The notes under the pieces: generated by a model
Databases searched by the model: none
Told to the model about the DNA's origin: nothing
The model's input: only the letters and a program-made list of their open reading frames with translations
In this document: piece after piece, positions 21,929-33,375 of the stretch
Position numbering within the stretch: position 1 is the stretch's first letter
Layout of the letters: every line of letters begins with the position of its first letter
Translations under genes and position numbers: made by a program
From: Aradus depressus
Lineage: Eukaryota > Arthropoda > Insecta > Hemiptera > Aradidae
Assembly (NCBI GenBank): GCA_963662175.1
Contig: OY759214.1
Coordinates: 77,822,037-77,886,036 of the forward strand
Direction of reading: 5' to 3'
Length of the DNA: 64,000 nucleotides

Positions 21929-22620
21929 GTTTTAATGGATATCTAAAAGAAACCCATAAAAGTCTAATGAAATTTCCATTTGAAAAATTAAGTGCAAAAT
22001 ATTTGCCTATTCCAGACTGTTGGTTAGTATAAAGAGATGTTGGAAGCTAACTAACCTGTCCTTGTTTTCATAACTGCAGGAATTTGGCAAAATGAGGACA
22101 CAAGGAGGGTTTGGTCACCTGAAATAGCATTCTTATAAAAGATATACCACGTCCTTGGTTTGAATTCTAACCAAATGAGTCGGGGTGTGGAAAGTTGTTG
22201 GGAGGTCCAGAGAACTGCCGAATGTGGAGTTCACGTTCTGAAGAGGGTGACACTCACCTTGACATCTTTCTAGGACTCTCTAGTCTTCCAAACTCAAGTT
22301 CATCCCCGTCATTACTTTCCATAGATTCACAAATTGTATAAGCCCTGACAACAGAAGAATTTCGTGATATGATCAAAACAGGACATTCTTATACCAACCA
22401 CGGTTTTACAGGTCACTTTCTATCTCCCTCCTCCTCTCAAATTTTTTTTTTTTTTTTTCATTAAGTATATTATTGAAAAACAGCTGTTTTGGCTATAAAG
22501 TGCGTAACACGTTTTAAAGTTTGTTAACATTTATTATTAATATTGTGACGGTGTTATAAGTTTTTTTATTACCAAACAGTGACAAAGACACTCAGAAGTT
22601 CCCCCTCTGTTTGGGTGAGA

Positions 22621-23952
22621 ATGAAACCCGGCGTTTCGAAACGTGAACAATCTAATAATTTAACTAATCAAAATTCTAACCTTGCCGATATCAAGCAAAT
22701 AAACAATGTAGCCGGAACAGGTGAGATGATATCCACTTTTTTACCTGCTAAGAGGCAACTCTCTTCAAGCTGTGAGGACTCTGGGATATCAATGGCAGTA
22801 GACGGCGGCCAAGTAGTCCCTGATAACAGAGCCATGTCCCAGGAGCCTCAGCTGAAGAGGAACCGATATACTCTACATATAACACCCACACCAACGCCAA
22901 CACAGAACAGATATGAGCCACTTCTCACTCTCCAAGACGGACAGGAGACAACCCAACCGACAAAGCCGGACGGACAGCCTACCGCTAACAGACAGACCAA
23001 GATCCCTCCCATCTTTCTTTGTGAGGCTGATAATTATCAACTGGTTATTACCGAGTTGAAAAGTTTGATTTGTTCGCCGTTTGAAACCAAACAGTGCAAC
23101 AAAAAAATAAAGATCAGCCTCACAACGACTGATGACTACCGCAAAGTGACGAAATTTTATGACGACAATAAGGTGAAATACTACACCTTCGTCAACCCCG
23201 AGGACAGGAAACTCTCCGTAATTATACGGGGAGTTCCTTACTCACTGACCGACACAGAAATAACAGACGAACTGACCCCGACATACCCTGTTATAAAAGT
23301 GACCCGGATCCTGAACCACGATAGACGCCCCACACCCCTCTGTGCAGTTGAGCTGGAGAACACCCCATCTGGAGAGGCCATCTTCCAACTGACGCGGCTC
23401 TACTATACAGTTGTCAAAGTGGAGCCACGCCGACGTTCCAACCGTGTCGTGCAGTGCACAAACTGCCAATCTTTTGGTCATACCAAAAACTTTTGCCGAC
23501 TGGACCCCAAATGTGTGAAGTGCGGGGAGGACCACCACTTCACAGCATGCCCCTCCAGACAGAAGAAGGTAGACTCTCCCAAGTGTGCCAACTGCCAGGG
23601 CAACCATCCAGCCAGCTACAGAGGGTGTGCTTCCTACAAGACATACGTAGACAGGACTACCAGACAGACCCAACCTAAACGACAAGATCCCCCCAATGCA
23701 CCACCCAAAGGACAACCCCCAAGACAGACCCCGGACCGACCGAACAGCTGGTTCGACCAAGGCAGACCCCGACCCTTCCAACCTCGACCTCAACCTAACT
23801 TACCCAGCAGCCAAGACAACCAACCAGCTAACGACATGACTGACCTCACCAATACACTAATCACCTTTCTCAAACCATTCATCCCTATCATAAAATCATT
23901 TTTATCTAATCTCCTCACCCAAGCATTTTCATTTAACAATGGTGGACCCTAA
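22621..23952 (+). CDS. LINE ORF1 (gag-like, three zinc knuckles)
   Basis: 443 residues from the ATG at 22621, the same ATG as in the copy at 18986. The N-terminal third is polar and low complexity. The middle (about residues 130-275) resembles the RNA-binding gag domain of Jockey elements. Three CCHC-type knuckles follow: CTNCQSFGHTKNFC at 279-292, CVKCGEDHHFTAC at 298-310 and CANCQGNHPASYRGC at 322-336. A Pro/Gln/Arg-rich stretch and a short hydrophobic C-terminus close the protein. The product is expected to coat LINE RNA in a cytoplasmic particle. The last 14 bases overlap ORF2. The frame is intact. No gene symbol assigned. Confidence 0.85.
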   Translation: MKPGVSKREQSNNLTNQNSNLADIKQINNVAGTGEMISTFLPAKRQLSSSCEDSGISMAVDGGQVVPDNRAMSQEPQLKRNRYTLHITPTPTPTQNRYEPLLTLQDGQETTQPTKPDGQPTANRQTKIPPIFLCEADNYQLVITELKSLICSPFETKQCNKKIKISLTTTDDYRKVTKFYDDNKVKYYTFVNPEDRKLSVIIRGVPYSLTDTEITDELTPTYPVIKVTRILNHDRRPTPLCAVELENTPSGEAIFQLTRLYYTVVKVEPRRRSNRVVQCTNCQSFGHTKNFCRLDPKCVKCGEDHHFTACPSRQKKVDSPKCANCQGNHPASYRGCASYKTYVDRTTRQTQPKRQDPPNAPPKGQPPRQTPDRPNSWFDQGRPRPFQPRPQPNLPSSQDNQPANDMTDLTNTLITFLKPFIPIIKSFLSNLLTQAFSFNNGGP

Positions 23953-26640
23953 TTTAAATATTTTTCTTAATTTATCCATCCTTAACTGGAACGCTGACGG
24001 TATAAAAAACAGACGAACAATACTCTCGGACTTTTTAACTCGCTACGACATCGACATCATTTGTATCACAGAAACTCACCTCTATAATACCGACAGATTC
24101 AAGTTGAAAGGGTACACCATATACAGACAAGACAGACAAACCAGATTTGGAGGCGTCGCTGTTTGTATAAAAAGGAACCTCGCACACTCTCAGCTTCTCT
24201 TACCCACACTTCAACAGCTGGAAGCCGTTGGGGCCACACTCACACTCGACAACAACAGAACACTTAACATAATCTCAGCATATCACCGACCAGGCATCAG
24301 AATTCACCAGACAGATTTTGAACACATTTTCACTGGGGGGCCGACCATATTACTAGGTGACCTAAATAGTAAAAACACAATTTGGGGATGTAGACGGACA
24401 AACAACAACGGGACAAGACTATTAAACATAATTAATAACCTGGGCGTACAGATATCAGCACCGGACGAACCGACATTTTATCCTACACAACAGAGATACC
24501 TCCCAGACATCCTGGACATTGGACTAGTACAAAATTTTACTTTGCCCCTTTATCACGAACCACTGACAGAACTCGACTCAGACCATCTTCCAGTCGTGTG
24601 TACCTTCAAAGTGAACCCGAAACAGGCAGAACATCTGCCAAGACTGATACAGGGGAAAATAGATTGGGACGCGTTTAGATGGGAGATGGACAAAAACATA
24701 GACATCCCTTTGCATTACGACAATACTGAAGACATAGACGACTCACTGAAATATTTCACTCAAGCTATTTACACCTCGATACACAATTCAACATATAACC
24801 ACTACAAGGACCAACGCAACATCCAACAAAACAAGACCCCTACACGCATACTTAATATGATACACGACAAAAATACACTCCGTAAACACTGGCAACGAAC
24901 ACGCGATCCACAAGAGAAACGAGAGCTGAACCGACTGACGAGAGTAATACGATGGGAATTGGACAATGACAGAATCAACAGATACCGACAATACACCAGC
25001 GACTTCACACCTGGAGACAGCAACCTTTGGAAGGAAACACGACGCCTCCTTCGACAAGACCCCGGCCTCCCGCCCCTGACAGACGGACAGACTACTGTAA
25101 CAACGGACAAAGACAAGAGTGAGCTAGTGGCTCAACACCTTGAACAGAAATTCAGAACTCATGACACACAAGATCACGAAATACTCCACACAGTCCACGA
25201 ATTTCTTTCCACTCCACTCCACACCGCAGAACCACACATACAGTACACGAACCCATCCGAAATCACACTGTACATTCAGAGACTCCCCAACAAGAAGGCC
25301 CCTGGTGAAGACCTCATCCCCAACATCGTCCTGAAAAACCTGCCTCCAAAAAGCATCGCATATCTGACAGGGCTGTTCAATGGCTGTTTAAGGAGGGGAT
25401 ACTTTCCTGACACGTGGAAAAATGCATTCGTGGTTGTATTTCATAAGCAAGGCAGGCCGAAACAAGACCCCGAAAGCTATAGGCCAATAAGTCTTTTAAA
25501 CTCAATGTCTAAACTTTTCGAAAAGATAATTTATAAAAGACTTCTTCAATGTTTAGAAGGCACCATCCCGTCCCACCAGTTTGGGTTCAAAGCCAAGCAC
25601 TCGGCGGTTCAGCAGCTCCAACGGGTGACCGAAATGATCGTCCATGGCTTTGAGGCGAAGACATACACTGCCGCCGTATTTTTGGACGTAGCCGCAGCCT
25701 TCGACACCGTTTGGCATGAGGGGCTGATATATAAACTGAAGAAAAGCCTGGCACCCAGATACATTGTTCAACTTATTACGTCTTTTCTCCACGGCAGAAC
25801 ATTTCAAGTTAAAGTGGGCAACGCAATGAGCACTCAGAAAAGAATAAGAGCCGGGGTCCCTCAAGGTGCTATTTTGAGCCCTCTACTTTTCAATTTGTTC
25901 ATGCAAGACATCCCCGAAATTCCCACGGCAACATTAGCCACCTATGCCGATGACACAATGATCGCCTGTCAGCATGGTGTCCTCTCCGTCGCCATTGAAC
26001 AGCTCCAGGAAGCCCTGACAGAAGTTTCTCAAACTGGTTTTCAAAATGGAGGCTCAAACTGAACGCAGGGAAGACCGAAGCCAAAATTTTCACTCTTCGC
26101 AGATTCTCCATAGAAGAACAAATCAAGCTGCAAATTGATGACCTCCCGATTCTCTGGAATCCTAAGGACCAGGGTGTGTGCTATCTTGGAGTACTTTTAG
26201 ATACACGACTCACATGGAAACTACACGTTAACAGAAAACTACAGCTAGCATATTCACGACTTAACACCCTCTACCCTCTCATAAACAGAAACACGCCACT
26301 TAAACACACGTGTACTATTCTGCCATACAAGACACTCCTACTTCCACTTCTAACATATGCCTGCCCAGTCTGGATCGGTACCAGCAACACTAACATGAAA
26401 CGACTACAAACATTCCAGAATAAAGTACTCCGAATAGCAACAAACGCACCCTGGTTTGTCAGGAATCACAAAATCCACGAAGAATTGGGTGTTCCTCTTT
26501 TTGCAGCTCACATCGAGAAACTAGTGAAGAACCACCACGAAGCCCTTGTGCATTGTTCCGGGGCTGTACACTACAGTCTAGGAGCGCCTACTCCTGGGAG
26601 GCGACTCAAACAAAGACTGTACCAGGACTTCCTATTTTAA
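23939..26640 (+). pseudogene. LINE ORF2: endonuclease-reverse transcriptase with one frameshift
   Basis: Starts at ATG 23939 inside the end of ORF1. The N-terminal apurinic-type endonuclease shows NWNADG (residues 16-21), TETHL, LLGDLNSKN and DSDHLPVV. The reverse transcriptase shows NKKAPGEDLIPN, AAFDTVWHEGL, AGVPQGAILSPLLF and the catalytic YADD at 25942-25953. At about 26034 a single base appears to be missing, so this frame stops at 26060-26062. The remaining C-terminal part continues in another frame (26035-26640; LLTYACPVWIG, final QDFLF) and is otherwise open. The enzyme would nick the target and copy the RNA. This copy cannot make the complete protein. Confidence 0.88.
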
Positions 26641-26712
26641 ACCCTTAATTTTCTTATATATTTGTGTATAGCACCTTTTTTTTGCTGGTCCAAATAAATT
26701 TTGTTGTTTGTT

Positions 26713-27204
26713 AGTATATTATTTGTAGAAAAAAATAAGTAGAAGTGTTGACACTAAGAATAAATTACAATATATTAAGTAATACAAAATAAATCACATA
26801 TCAAGATGTAAGCAACAATAAAGAGAGATATGTACAAAATGTAGTAAATATATACAAAAAATAGTAAATATATACAAAAAATAAAACAAAATATGTACAA
26901 GATGAATAATAATAACAATAACAAAATAGTGATAAATAAATAGAAATAAACAATAAAATAAAGAAAGAAAATACATAAACTCGGTGAGGACAGTATCAGT
27001 AGGTTCCGCACTGTCATCCGTTACTCTCCAACTAGCCAATAAAGAACTTTTTTTTTGCAAGGACCAATTTTCGCGTAAAACAATAAAAAAAATAGGTTTG
27101 GAGATGTCATTTCAAGACGATAGATGTGATTTAAATGTATAAATGTTAAAACATTAAATAATTTGATTATTAATGAAAATAAATCCCTAGTTATCGTTAG
27201 TTAT
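26713..27204. other. AT-rich low-complexity spacer
   Basis: Simple A/T-rich sequence ('aaaatagtaaatatatacaa' and similar). The minus-strand Phe/Tyr/Ile-rich frames here reflect base composition only. Confidence 0.6.
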
Positions 27205-27435
27205 GGTGACACATGACAGCGCTTTAACTTCGAGGTATTACCAGAGCGCTCTTTCGTCACACTAGTAGTTTTTAGCCTAGTGGATATTTTGCTTACCTTA
27301 AATTTTTATTCACCTATGGTAAAGGTCTTTAACGAGTAGCTGACATCGCACAGGCTCGGGACCATTGCTTTTTACCTCCCAGGTAAAAAATCTAAATGCT
27401 CGCAATCTTGAGCTCTGTAGGCAAGCACCTTACCT
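27205..27435 (-). mobile_element. SINE A, degraded
   Basis: Minus-oriented body with 'ccagagcgctctttcgtcac', 'aggctcgggaccattgcttt' and a partial head 'cttgagctctgtaggcaagc'. Box B is lost. Confidence 0.65.
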
Positions 27436-27700
27436 TCATTGTGAGTTATCGCAGATGTTTTTCTTTATTCCACCACCCTATTGTTCCTTTAGTGAATTCT
27501 TGGGGATTCAATTTTTTTAAGTTGTCCAACAAGGGTAGAGTGAGGGGTTATATGATAATTATATAATGATCCTGTTATAGTATGACATTTACAGCAATGA
27601 ATATTCTACTTTTAATCGAGTTCGTTAAAGTAATAAGAACGAGATCTATTAGGAATCGAACCCGGAATTTTCATATTACTGGGCGAGCATCTTCTATCGT
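27410..27700. repeat. 300-bp duplicated block, copy 1
   Basis: Near-identical to 29928-30240: 'cttaccttcattgtgagtta', 'ggggttatatgataattata', 'tattactgggcgagcatctt'. On the minus strand the end reads TTCCGGGTTCGATTCC, like a tRNA T-arm with box B, so this may be a further tRNA-derived SINE. Both copies adjoin degraded SINE A fragments. Confidence 0.7.
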
Positions 27701-27895
27701 CTATTTAGAAGTCCGTAGAGTATTTTGAGTCGACGGTTCAGCGTACATTTGACATATTTTTTATTGATTTTTGCCAGATTCATTATAGCTTCTTTCAAAA
27801 TTAATAAAAAGACTTATAAATTGAGTAGTATGACCTTGGTGTGTGCTGTGTCCATGGGAGAGGGGATGAGTGCGGTTATGGACTGGATGTCAACC

Positions 27896-27903
27896 TATAT
27901 AAT
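27896..27903 (+). promoter_or_regulatory. TATA box of cuticle gene 2
   Basis: TATATAAT, 69 bases upstream of the ATG. 'gcatcacattc' at 27925-27935 is a plausible start site about 30 bases downstream. Confidence 0.75.
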
Positions 27904-27964
27904 GTCGGCTGGGTCCTCCCAGCAGCATCACATTCTTCTGTGAATCACCACATCTCACCTCAAC

Positions 27965-27973
27965 ATGTACAAG
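27965..27973 (+). CDS. Cuticle gene 2, exon 1 (Met-Tyr-Lys mini-exon)
   Basis: ATG TAC AAG followed by donor GTACTT. It joins in phase 0 to the exon at 30915 across a 2941-base intron. The intron contains a SINE A remnant, the second copy of the 300-bp block and a foldback element. Bases 28020-29700 of it hold no gene that I can recognise. Confidence 0.85.
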
Positions 27974-28314
27974 GTACTTCATCATTTCCATAAATTATTA
28001 TATCGTATTATATTATACATAACATTATTCGATCGGATGGACCATTTTCACACTAACAAATAAACATTAAAAAAATATAATACCTCTACTCCATCTTTGT
28101 ATAATTCCAAAAACCTTCGGAATCCGTGAACAGATTTAGATGCGGTTTTCATCTACATTTAGAATATTTTTCAAAGAAAGCTTTAGGCTACATATCATCA
28201 CTTTACTATCCGGAGGCCTTTGTAATTTTGCACATATATTGTGCTTTTGATACATTCAATACTTCCTTTCGGTTTTCAATCCAGATTTTGGTTTATTAAT
28301 AAGTGACATACAAA

Positions 28315-28380
28315 GGACAACATGCTCAAGGTTTTTTTTTCCCCCACAGGAAAAACCCCTAAAGGCCTCGGCAAGATTTC
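28315..28380 (-). mobile_element. SINE A short fragment
   Basis: 'aaggacaacatgctcaaggt' and 'aaggcctcggcaagatttcg' match the region next to box B, minus orientation. Confidence 0.45.
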
Positions 28381-29744
28381 GTCCACTGTAGCACGATTAA
28401 TACTAGCTCGGGGGTCCACCGTGGCAAGGATAATTTTTATTAGCTACGATGACCACCGCTGCTCGGTCTTTAATTAGTTTTCATACCAACACAATAAACA
28501 TCATTGTCTTTTTCAGGGATTTGACTATATGCCTAATTCCATATGAATAATTAAAAATTGAAAAGTCATGAATGTATTGTCGAAGAAATTACTAGAAATC
28601 GTATAAGAGATATTATGGGAAAAATTCAAAGTTGCCAATGCCGGGTAATACTGCTATTTACTCGTATATATCTTTGATTGGACAGTAGTGTCTATTTTTA
28701 AATGTAAAGTCTGTACGCTGGGTATTTGAGTTTTATCGGCTTCAGGTCAAGCGAAGAGCATACAAGTGGTTTTTGACTTTCATATTTGTCTGTCTGTCTG
28801 TTTGTGTCATCATCATGGAAAAATGACTGAACATATTTTATCCAAACTTATATATTTTTTTAATATGTTTTAGGATACATATGGTTTAGGAGTCCCTGAA
28901 TAGATGGGGGGTTTAATTTGTAGATGGACGCAGTAATTTCATGTTTTCTCAGTTACTATTGTTCCTTTGTGAAAATGTTGCAGAATCAATATGGGATATA
29001 TTCTTATTTTTAAATATTTTCTTTTATATTTTTTTGCTAAAATCAGAAATAATAGAGATAAATGATATTATCGAGTGAGGAAAAAGGCGAAAGGTAGCAA
29101 GATGGGGGGAGAGTACGTTTTTCATTATATGGACGATATCGCACATATAATGAAAATCGCACATAATCAACTTCAGACAAAATAATATAACGCAGGCCAA
29201 TATGCATTTTACATCAGGCCATATATATATAACGCATTACTCCCGGCAAACTCCGGGTAACCTGCTACTAAAGAACAATACAAAGAAATTTACTTTAAGT
29301 TTTCATTAGTCTAAAAAAAAATTGAGTAAAATTTATGAAAATGCCCGCTATTTCATCGCAAGATCTGAAAAAATATATTGTTGATTTGCTTTTCATAATA
29401 GTTTTTGGACATTGCCTGAAAGTTTTGTCAATATCGGTAAAACAGGGAACGATGATATTGGTGTTGTTCTTCTAATGGGCTCTATCCAAAAGTAGTACTT
29501 GATATAATTTTAATTATTGCTTTAAATATCCCTAATTTCTCCTTTCATCAATATTGTTAGTATACAAATTACGTACCTATAATTAAAATTGTTCCCTATA
29601 ATTATAATAAATCTGATCCTTGCATAATTCGGAGAGAAATCCAGAGTATTGAGAGCTGCTAAATTATTATAGTTTTAGTTTTTAATGTTGTAACATGAAA
29701 GTTTCGTTTTCTAGACAGCTCAAGTACACTTAAGTTTTTTTTAT

Positions 29745-29965
29745 CTGGGAGGTAAAAAGTCCGGGCGCGTACTACCAGAGTGCTCTTTCGTCGCTCTGGT
29801 GGACATGAGCCCGAACCTACTGTGAGAGTCCTAATTTTGCCTACTCAGGTTTAATTACCTAAGGTGGGGTTCTCGAGTACCTGACAGTACAGGTTCGGGA
29901 CCATTGCTTTTTAACTTCCATAAGTGCTCACGATCTTGAGCTCTGTAGGCAAGCACCTTACCTTC
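29745..29965 (-). mobile_element. SINE A, rearranged
   Basis: Minus-oriented body ('gctctggtggacatgagccc', 'cctactcaggtttaattacc'), preceded by a short piece of the opposite orientation ('acttaagttttttttatctg'). It ends with 'cttgagctctgtaggcaagc' and runs into the duplicated block. Confidence 0.6.
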
Positions 29966-30240
29966 ATTGTGAGTTATCGCAGATGTTTTTCTTCATTCCA
30001 GCTCCCTATTGTTCCTTTAGTGAATTCTTGGGAGGGTTAATTTTTTTTTGTTCTCCAACAAGAGTTGAATGAGGGGTTATATGATAATTATATAATGGAT
30101 CCTGTTATAGTATGAAATTTAGAGCAATGAATATTCTATACTAATATTTTATTAGATTTTGTTAAAATAATAAGAACAAGATCTATTAGGAATCGAACCC
30201 GGAATTTCTATATTACTGGGCGAGCATCTTGACCCTTTGT
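29928..30240. repeat. 300-bp duplicated block, copy 2
   Basis: Partner of 27410-27700. The two copies lie on either side of the promoter and first exon of cuticle gene 2. Confidence 0.7.
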
Positions 30241-30317
30241 TTTGAAGAGGCTCGTCGTCTCCTTAGAAATTTCCTCTTGTAATCTATAACCAGGAGACAT
30301 CTCCTTAACGAACTAAT

Positions 30318-30590
30318 TCTTTCAACGTTTAAGGAATTTGAGGTTCTGTCGTGTAAATGAAACTTCAAAATTTGGCCAACGTTTCGGAAACTATTTATTT
30401 TCTTCTTCAGGTCCTTATAAGTTTATGTCAAATTTCACACAAACTCACAACACCTTCACCACACACATCCACTCAAGTCATTATAAGGCCCTGAAGAAGG
30501 AAATAAATAGTTTCCGAAACGTTGGCCAAATTTTGAAGTTTCATTTACACTACAGAACCTTGAATTCCTTAAACGTTGAAAAGATACTGT
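30318..30590. mobile_element. Foldback/MITE element with roughly 100-bp arms
   Basis: The left arm ('cgtttcggaaactatttatt' and neighbours) is the reverse complement of the right arm ('aaataaatagtttccgaaac'). The arms cover about 30318-30422 and 30478-30590 around a 55-base centre. It encodes no protein and lies near the 3' end of intron 1 of cuticle gene 2. Confidence 0.8.
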
Positions 30591-30914
30591 CGACTCTATT
30601 AATCATTAATTCTTTCAATGTTCTAACTCATGTTACTACATGATATCTATAACTAAAGTGGGCACTTCAACCCGTTTTCGATATCCTTCATCAAATGATC
30701 CACAGTTTTTATTTCTTCCTTTCTTGAAGGGTTTTATTTCTGGAACCCTTCTGAAGAGTCGAAAAATGAAAGATCAGTTCCCATAATAAATTCTCCAGTT
30801 CTTTTAATTTCTATAATGTTGTTGATCAAATAAATAATTTCAGATCATCTTTCCTAAGCTAATGCAGTAGTCTTATTAATAAGACCATAATATATCAGAG
30901 TTATTGTGTTTCAG

Positions 30915-31319
30915 TTCGTCGTTCTTGCCGCCGCCTTGGCTTGCGCCAACGCTGGTCTCATTGGAGCTCCTCTCGCCTACGCCGCTGCTCCCAGTCTCGC
31001 CTACTCTTCCGCCATCACACCCGCTATCACCTCCCAGTCTGACAACACCTTGAGAAGTTTCGGCAACCTGGGCCAGGTCTCCACCTTCCACAAGACCGTC
31101 GACACCCCCTTCTCCTCCGTGTCCAAGTCTGACGTCAGAGTGTCCAACCCTGGTATCCAGACCCTTGCTGCCACCTCTCCCTATGCCTATGCTGCTGCCC
31201 CCGCTATCGCTGCCGCCCCCATCGCCGCTAGGGCTGGACTTCTTGGTGTCGCTTACTCCGCTGCTCCTGCTGTTGCTCACATTAGCTATGAGAGTCCCAT
31301 TGCTACCTACGCCTGGTAA
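30915..31319 (+). CDS. Cuticle gene 2, exon 2: CPF cuticular protein
   Basis: Preceded by TTTCAG; with the mini-exon it encodes 137 residues. The signal peptide is MYKFVVLAAALACANAG (1-17). Residues 40-83 form the 44-residue CPF motif: ITSQSDNTLRSFGNLGQVS, then TVDTPFSSVSKSDVRVSNPG. Ala-rich spacers follow, and then the C-terminal block GVAYSAAPAVAHISYESP ending YAW. CPF proteins are secreted structural proteins of insect cuticle. In the species tested, members did not bind chitin, so an outer-layer or lipid-related role has been proposed. Compared with genes 3 and 4 it has Phe-His for Tyr-Ser in the motif centre. AATAAA is at 31443-31448. Exon GC content is much higher than its surroundings. 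Confidence 0.93.
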   Translation, partial: FVVLAAALACANAGLIGAPLAYAAAPSLAYSSAITPAITSQSDNTLRSFGNLGQVSTFHKTVDTPFSSVSKSDVRVSNPGIQTLAATSPYAYAAAPAIAAAPIAARAGLLGVAYSAAPAVAHISYESPIATYAW

Positions 31320-31442
31320 TTTCATTTCAGATTTCAAGAACGATAGACTTCCTCAACACTAGGTTTCCTATGGAGTACAACAGACTTTCAAATGACAGCA
31401 TGTTCTATTTATTTACCACTGTGTCAAATCATTATAGACTGA

Positions 31443-31448
31443 AATAAA
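31443..31448 (+). terminator. Polyadenylation signal of cuticle gene 2
   Basis: AATAAA 124 bases after the stop codon. Confidence 0.6.
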
Positions 31449-31965
31449 CTAATTTTCGTATTCAACATATGCTTTATTTTTTACCTCCATTAACTCAAAA
31501 AGCACAGAACGGAAACATGAAACTTCGTATATAAGTTAGGTTTGGCATGGAAATGGTTTCATTTAAAATTTTAAAGAATTAAGGATAGTTAACACGCAAC
31601 AGTTTATGAAAATCTCTGTATATTTTATTACAATATTTGTAATTACTACAAAATACCTTTTAGTTTCGGAAACATACTTCAAAATAAAAGCAACGTAATC
31701 GTTGAAACCTTATTTATTATACTTATTTGAGAACATCTCTAGTTCACCATTCATCCATCAGGTAAGTCCCTTTTACGATTTCCTTATATTTTAACAAGAA
31801 TGCCGTCCTCGTTACTTATCCCTCCTTTAATTTTATTAAAAGTATAATTCACCCTTTACTTATGGTAAAAATAAAAAAAATTATAAAAATAAAAAGTGAA
31901 CTTAAAGAAACTAAAAAAAAAATAAGAGAAACCACATTCACTTTCAAGCATAACACTTGTCCACC

Positions 31966-32255
31966 AATGAAAACTGACATTATTGCAGAGATATTGTGAA
32001 ATAATTCAAATGAACTTGAATGAAATAAAACTAGTTTGTTTATGGTATTGTCTAATTTCACATAATATATATATATGGGAGTACTTTCGGTATTTCTACC
32101 ATCCTCAGCCGAAAGCATAAGAGATAAGACTCTATATATTATGCTTTCGGTTGAGGATGGTAGAAATACCGAAAGTACTCCCATTTATATATGTATATTA
32201 TGGAAAATTAGACAATACCATAAATGAACTAGTTTTATTTCATTCAAGTTCACCT
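31966..32255. mobile_element. Foldback/MITE element with arms over 100 bp
   Basis: Arms at about 32011-32120 and 32139-32252 are reverse complements, each holding 'ctttcggtatttctaccatc' or its complement. The centre is about 18 bases. The sequence left of the arm (31966-32010) recurs inverted at 38091-38145 beside a related element. A weaker relative is at 60455-60565. No open frame, so movement must have used an outside transposase. Confidence 0.85.
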
Positions 32256-32309
32256 GTCCACTAGTTTACATTAACAACTAGCCGATTCCTGCAACCGACA
32301 TGTCTGATA

Positions 32310-32890
32310 TATATGACTTCATTTAGGTAGATGCTTAACTTGGACAACTCACATCAAACAGAAACGAACAGACCTCAAAATACGATTTAGATGACTGAAA
32401 GCAATCATCGTACGCAGATCGATATTAATTCTTGAGAACAAACTTCACATCTACAATACCATAATACAATCCATCTGAATTTACCGTATCGAGATATGGG
32501 GATCTGCCAAAAAATCAAACATACGTCTTCAGTCACTACAATCTATAATACTACACCACATTGCTGATGCGCCATTTGACGTTTCCAATCTCACACTACA
32601 AAATGACCTAAACTTCCCATTTGTATCCTCTGAGTTATTAGGACAAGCTATCAGAATTTTCACGACAAACTTCATCATCATGCCAATCTACAAATTTAAC
32701 AATTATCTATGGGCACTCTACCCAGAAATGCACCCCGACGCCTCAAGCGGGCATGGCAGAGGATCCTGCTCCAGGATTAGCATGGACTCCTCTTCGGTCA
32801 GGTACATCAGCAGTGCAGCCACGCACATGACACTGCTCAACTTATCGCACTAATGGCTAATGTTATGTCGTTGTAAATATGTAAATAAAT
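32310..32890 (+). pseudogene. Jockey-like LINE tail, decayed
   Basis: Plus strand, several frames: LTWTTHIKQKRTDLKI, then IWGSAKKSNIRLQSLQS, then IADAPFDVSNLTLQNDLNFP. These are the successive C-terminal segments of the RT ORF seen at 41790-42350. Stops interrupt it. The 3' end has a TAAATAAATAAAA-type tail. Confidence 0.7.
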
Positions 32891-33375
32891 AAAAACAATA
32901 TAAAAATAGAATCTTAATGAGATTAAACATAAAACTTTGGGTTCTCGTTGGTTCCTATTTTCTACTTCAAGATTAACCTCCATTTGCTTTTAGAAATTGG
33001 GTATCGAATCCAGACAAATAAGTAGTCCCGGGTACTAGTGTGTAAAATAAGAATAAAAGCAAGTATTTTATTCTCTTGTATCTCCTACATAACTTTTTAC
33101 TCCCTTTTGATAAATCCAGGTTCTTCCTATCCTAAGACAGGCATCTCTCAAAACTCTAAGCAACAGCATTACCCCTTCTAAAAATCCCTCCTTCTCTACA
33201 GTCCAGCAATACGATATACACCTCTCTTTTCTTTATATTTTCAAGAATTCAATTCCCCAATTGCATCCTTTTTGTGAAAACTAACCCTGTTCTTATATGG
33301 ACTTTTGACCTTCAATTTTCTGCTTATGCCAATTCATTAAAAATAATTTAAAAAAAAATATTACTGACTTTTGAC

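Larger units (their letters stand above)
22475..26712 (+). mobile_element. Full-length Jockey-type LINE
   Basis: A 5' UTR from about 22481, ORF1 (22621-23952), ORF2 (23939-26640) and a short 3' UTR ending in TTGTTGTTTGTT. An 11-base direct repeat AGTATATTATT at 22464-22474 and 26713-26723 is the likely target-site duplication. The ORF1/ORF2 overlap of 14 bases and the domain order (gag-like with zinc knuckles; endonuclease plus reverse transcriptase) fit the Jockey clade. The 5' UTR recurs at 18849-18985. Only one frame break separates it from full coding capacity. Confidence 0.85.

Noticed and set aside
23242..23793. 183-codon minus-strand frame
   Set aside because: Antisense to LINE ORF1, which has clear zinc-knuckle motifs.
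26775..27060. Phe/Tyr/Ile-rich membrane-like frames
   Set aside because: Simple A/T-rich sequence gives such frames in several places (6435, 7744, 39369); no conserved motif or gene context.
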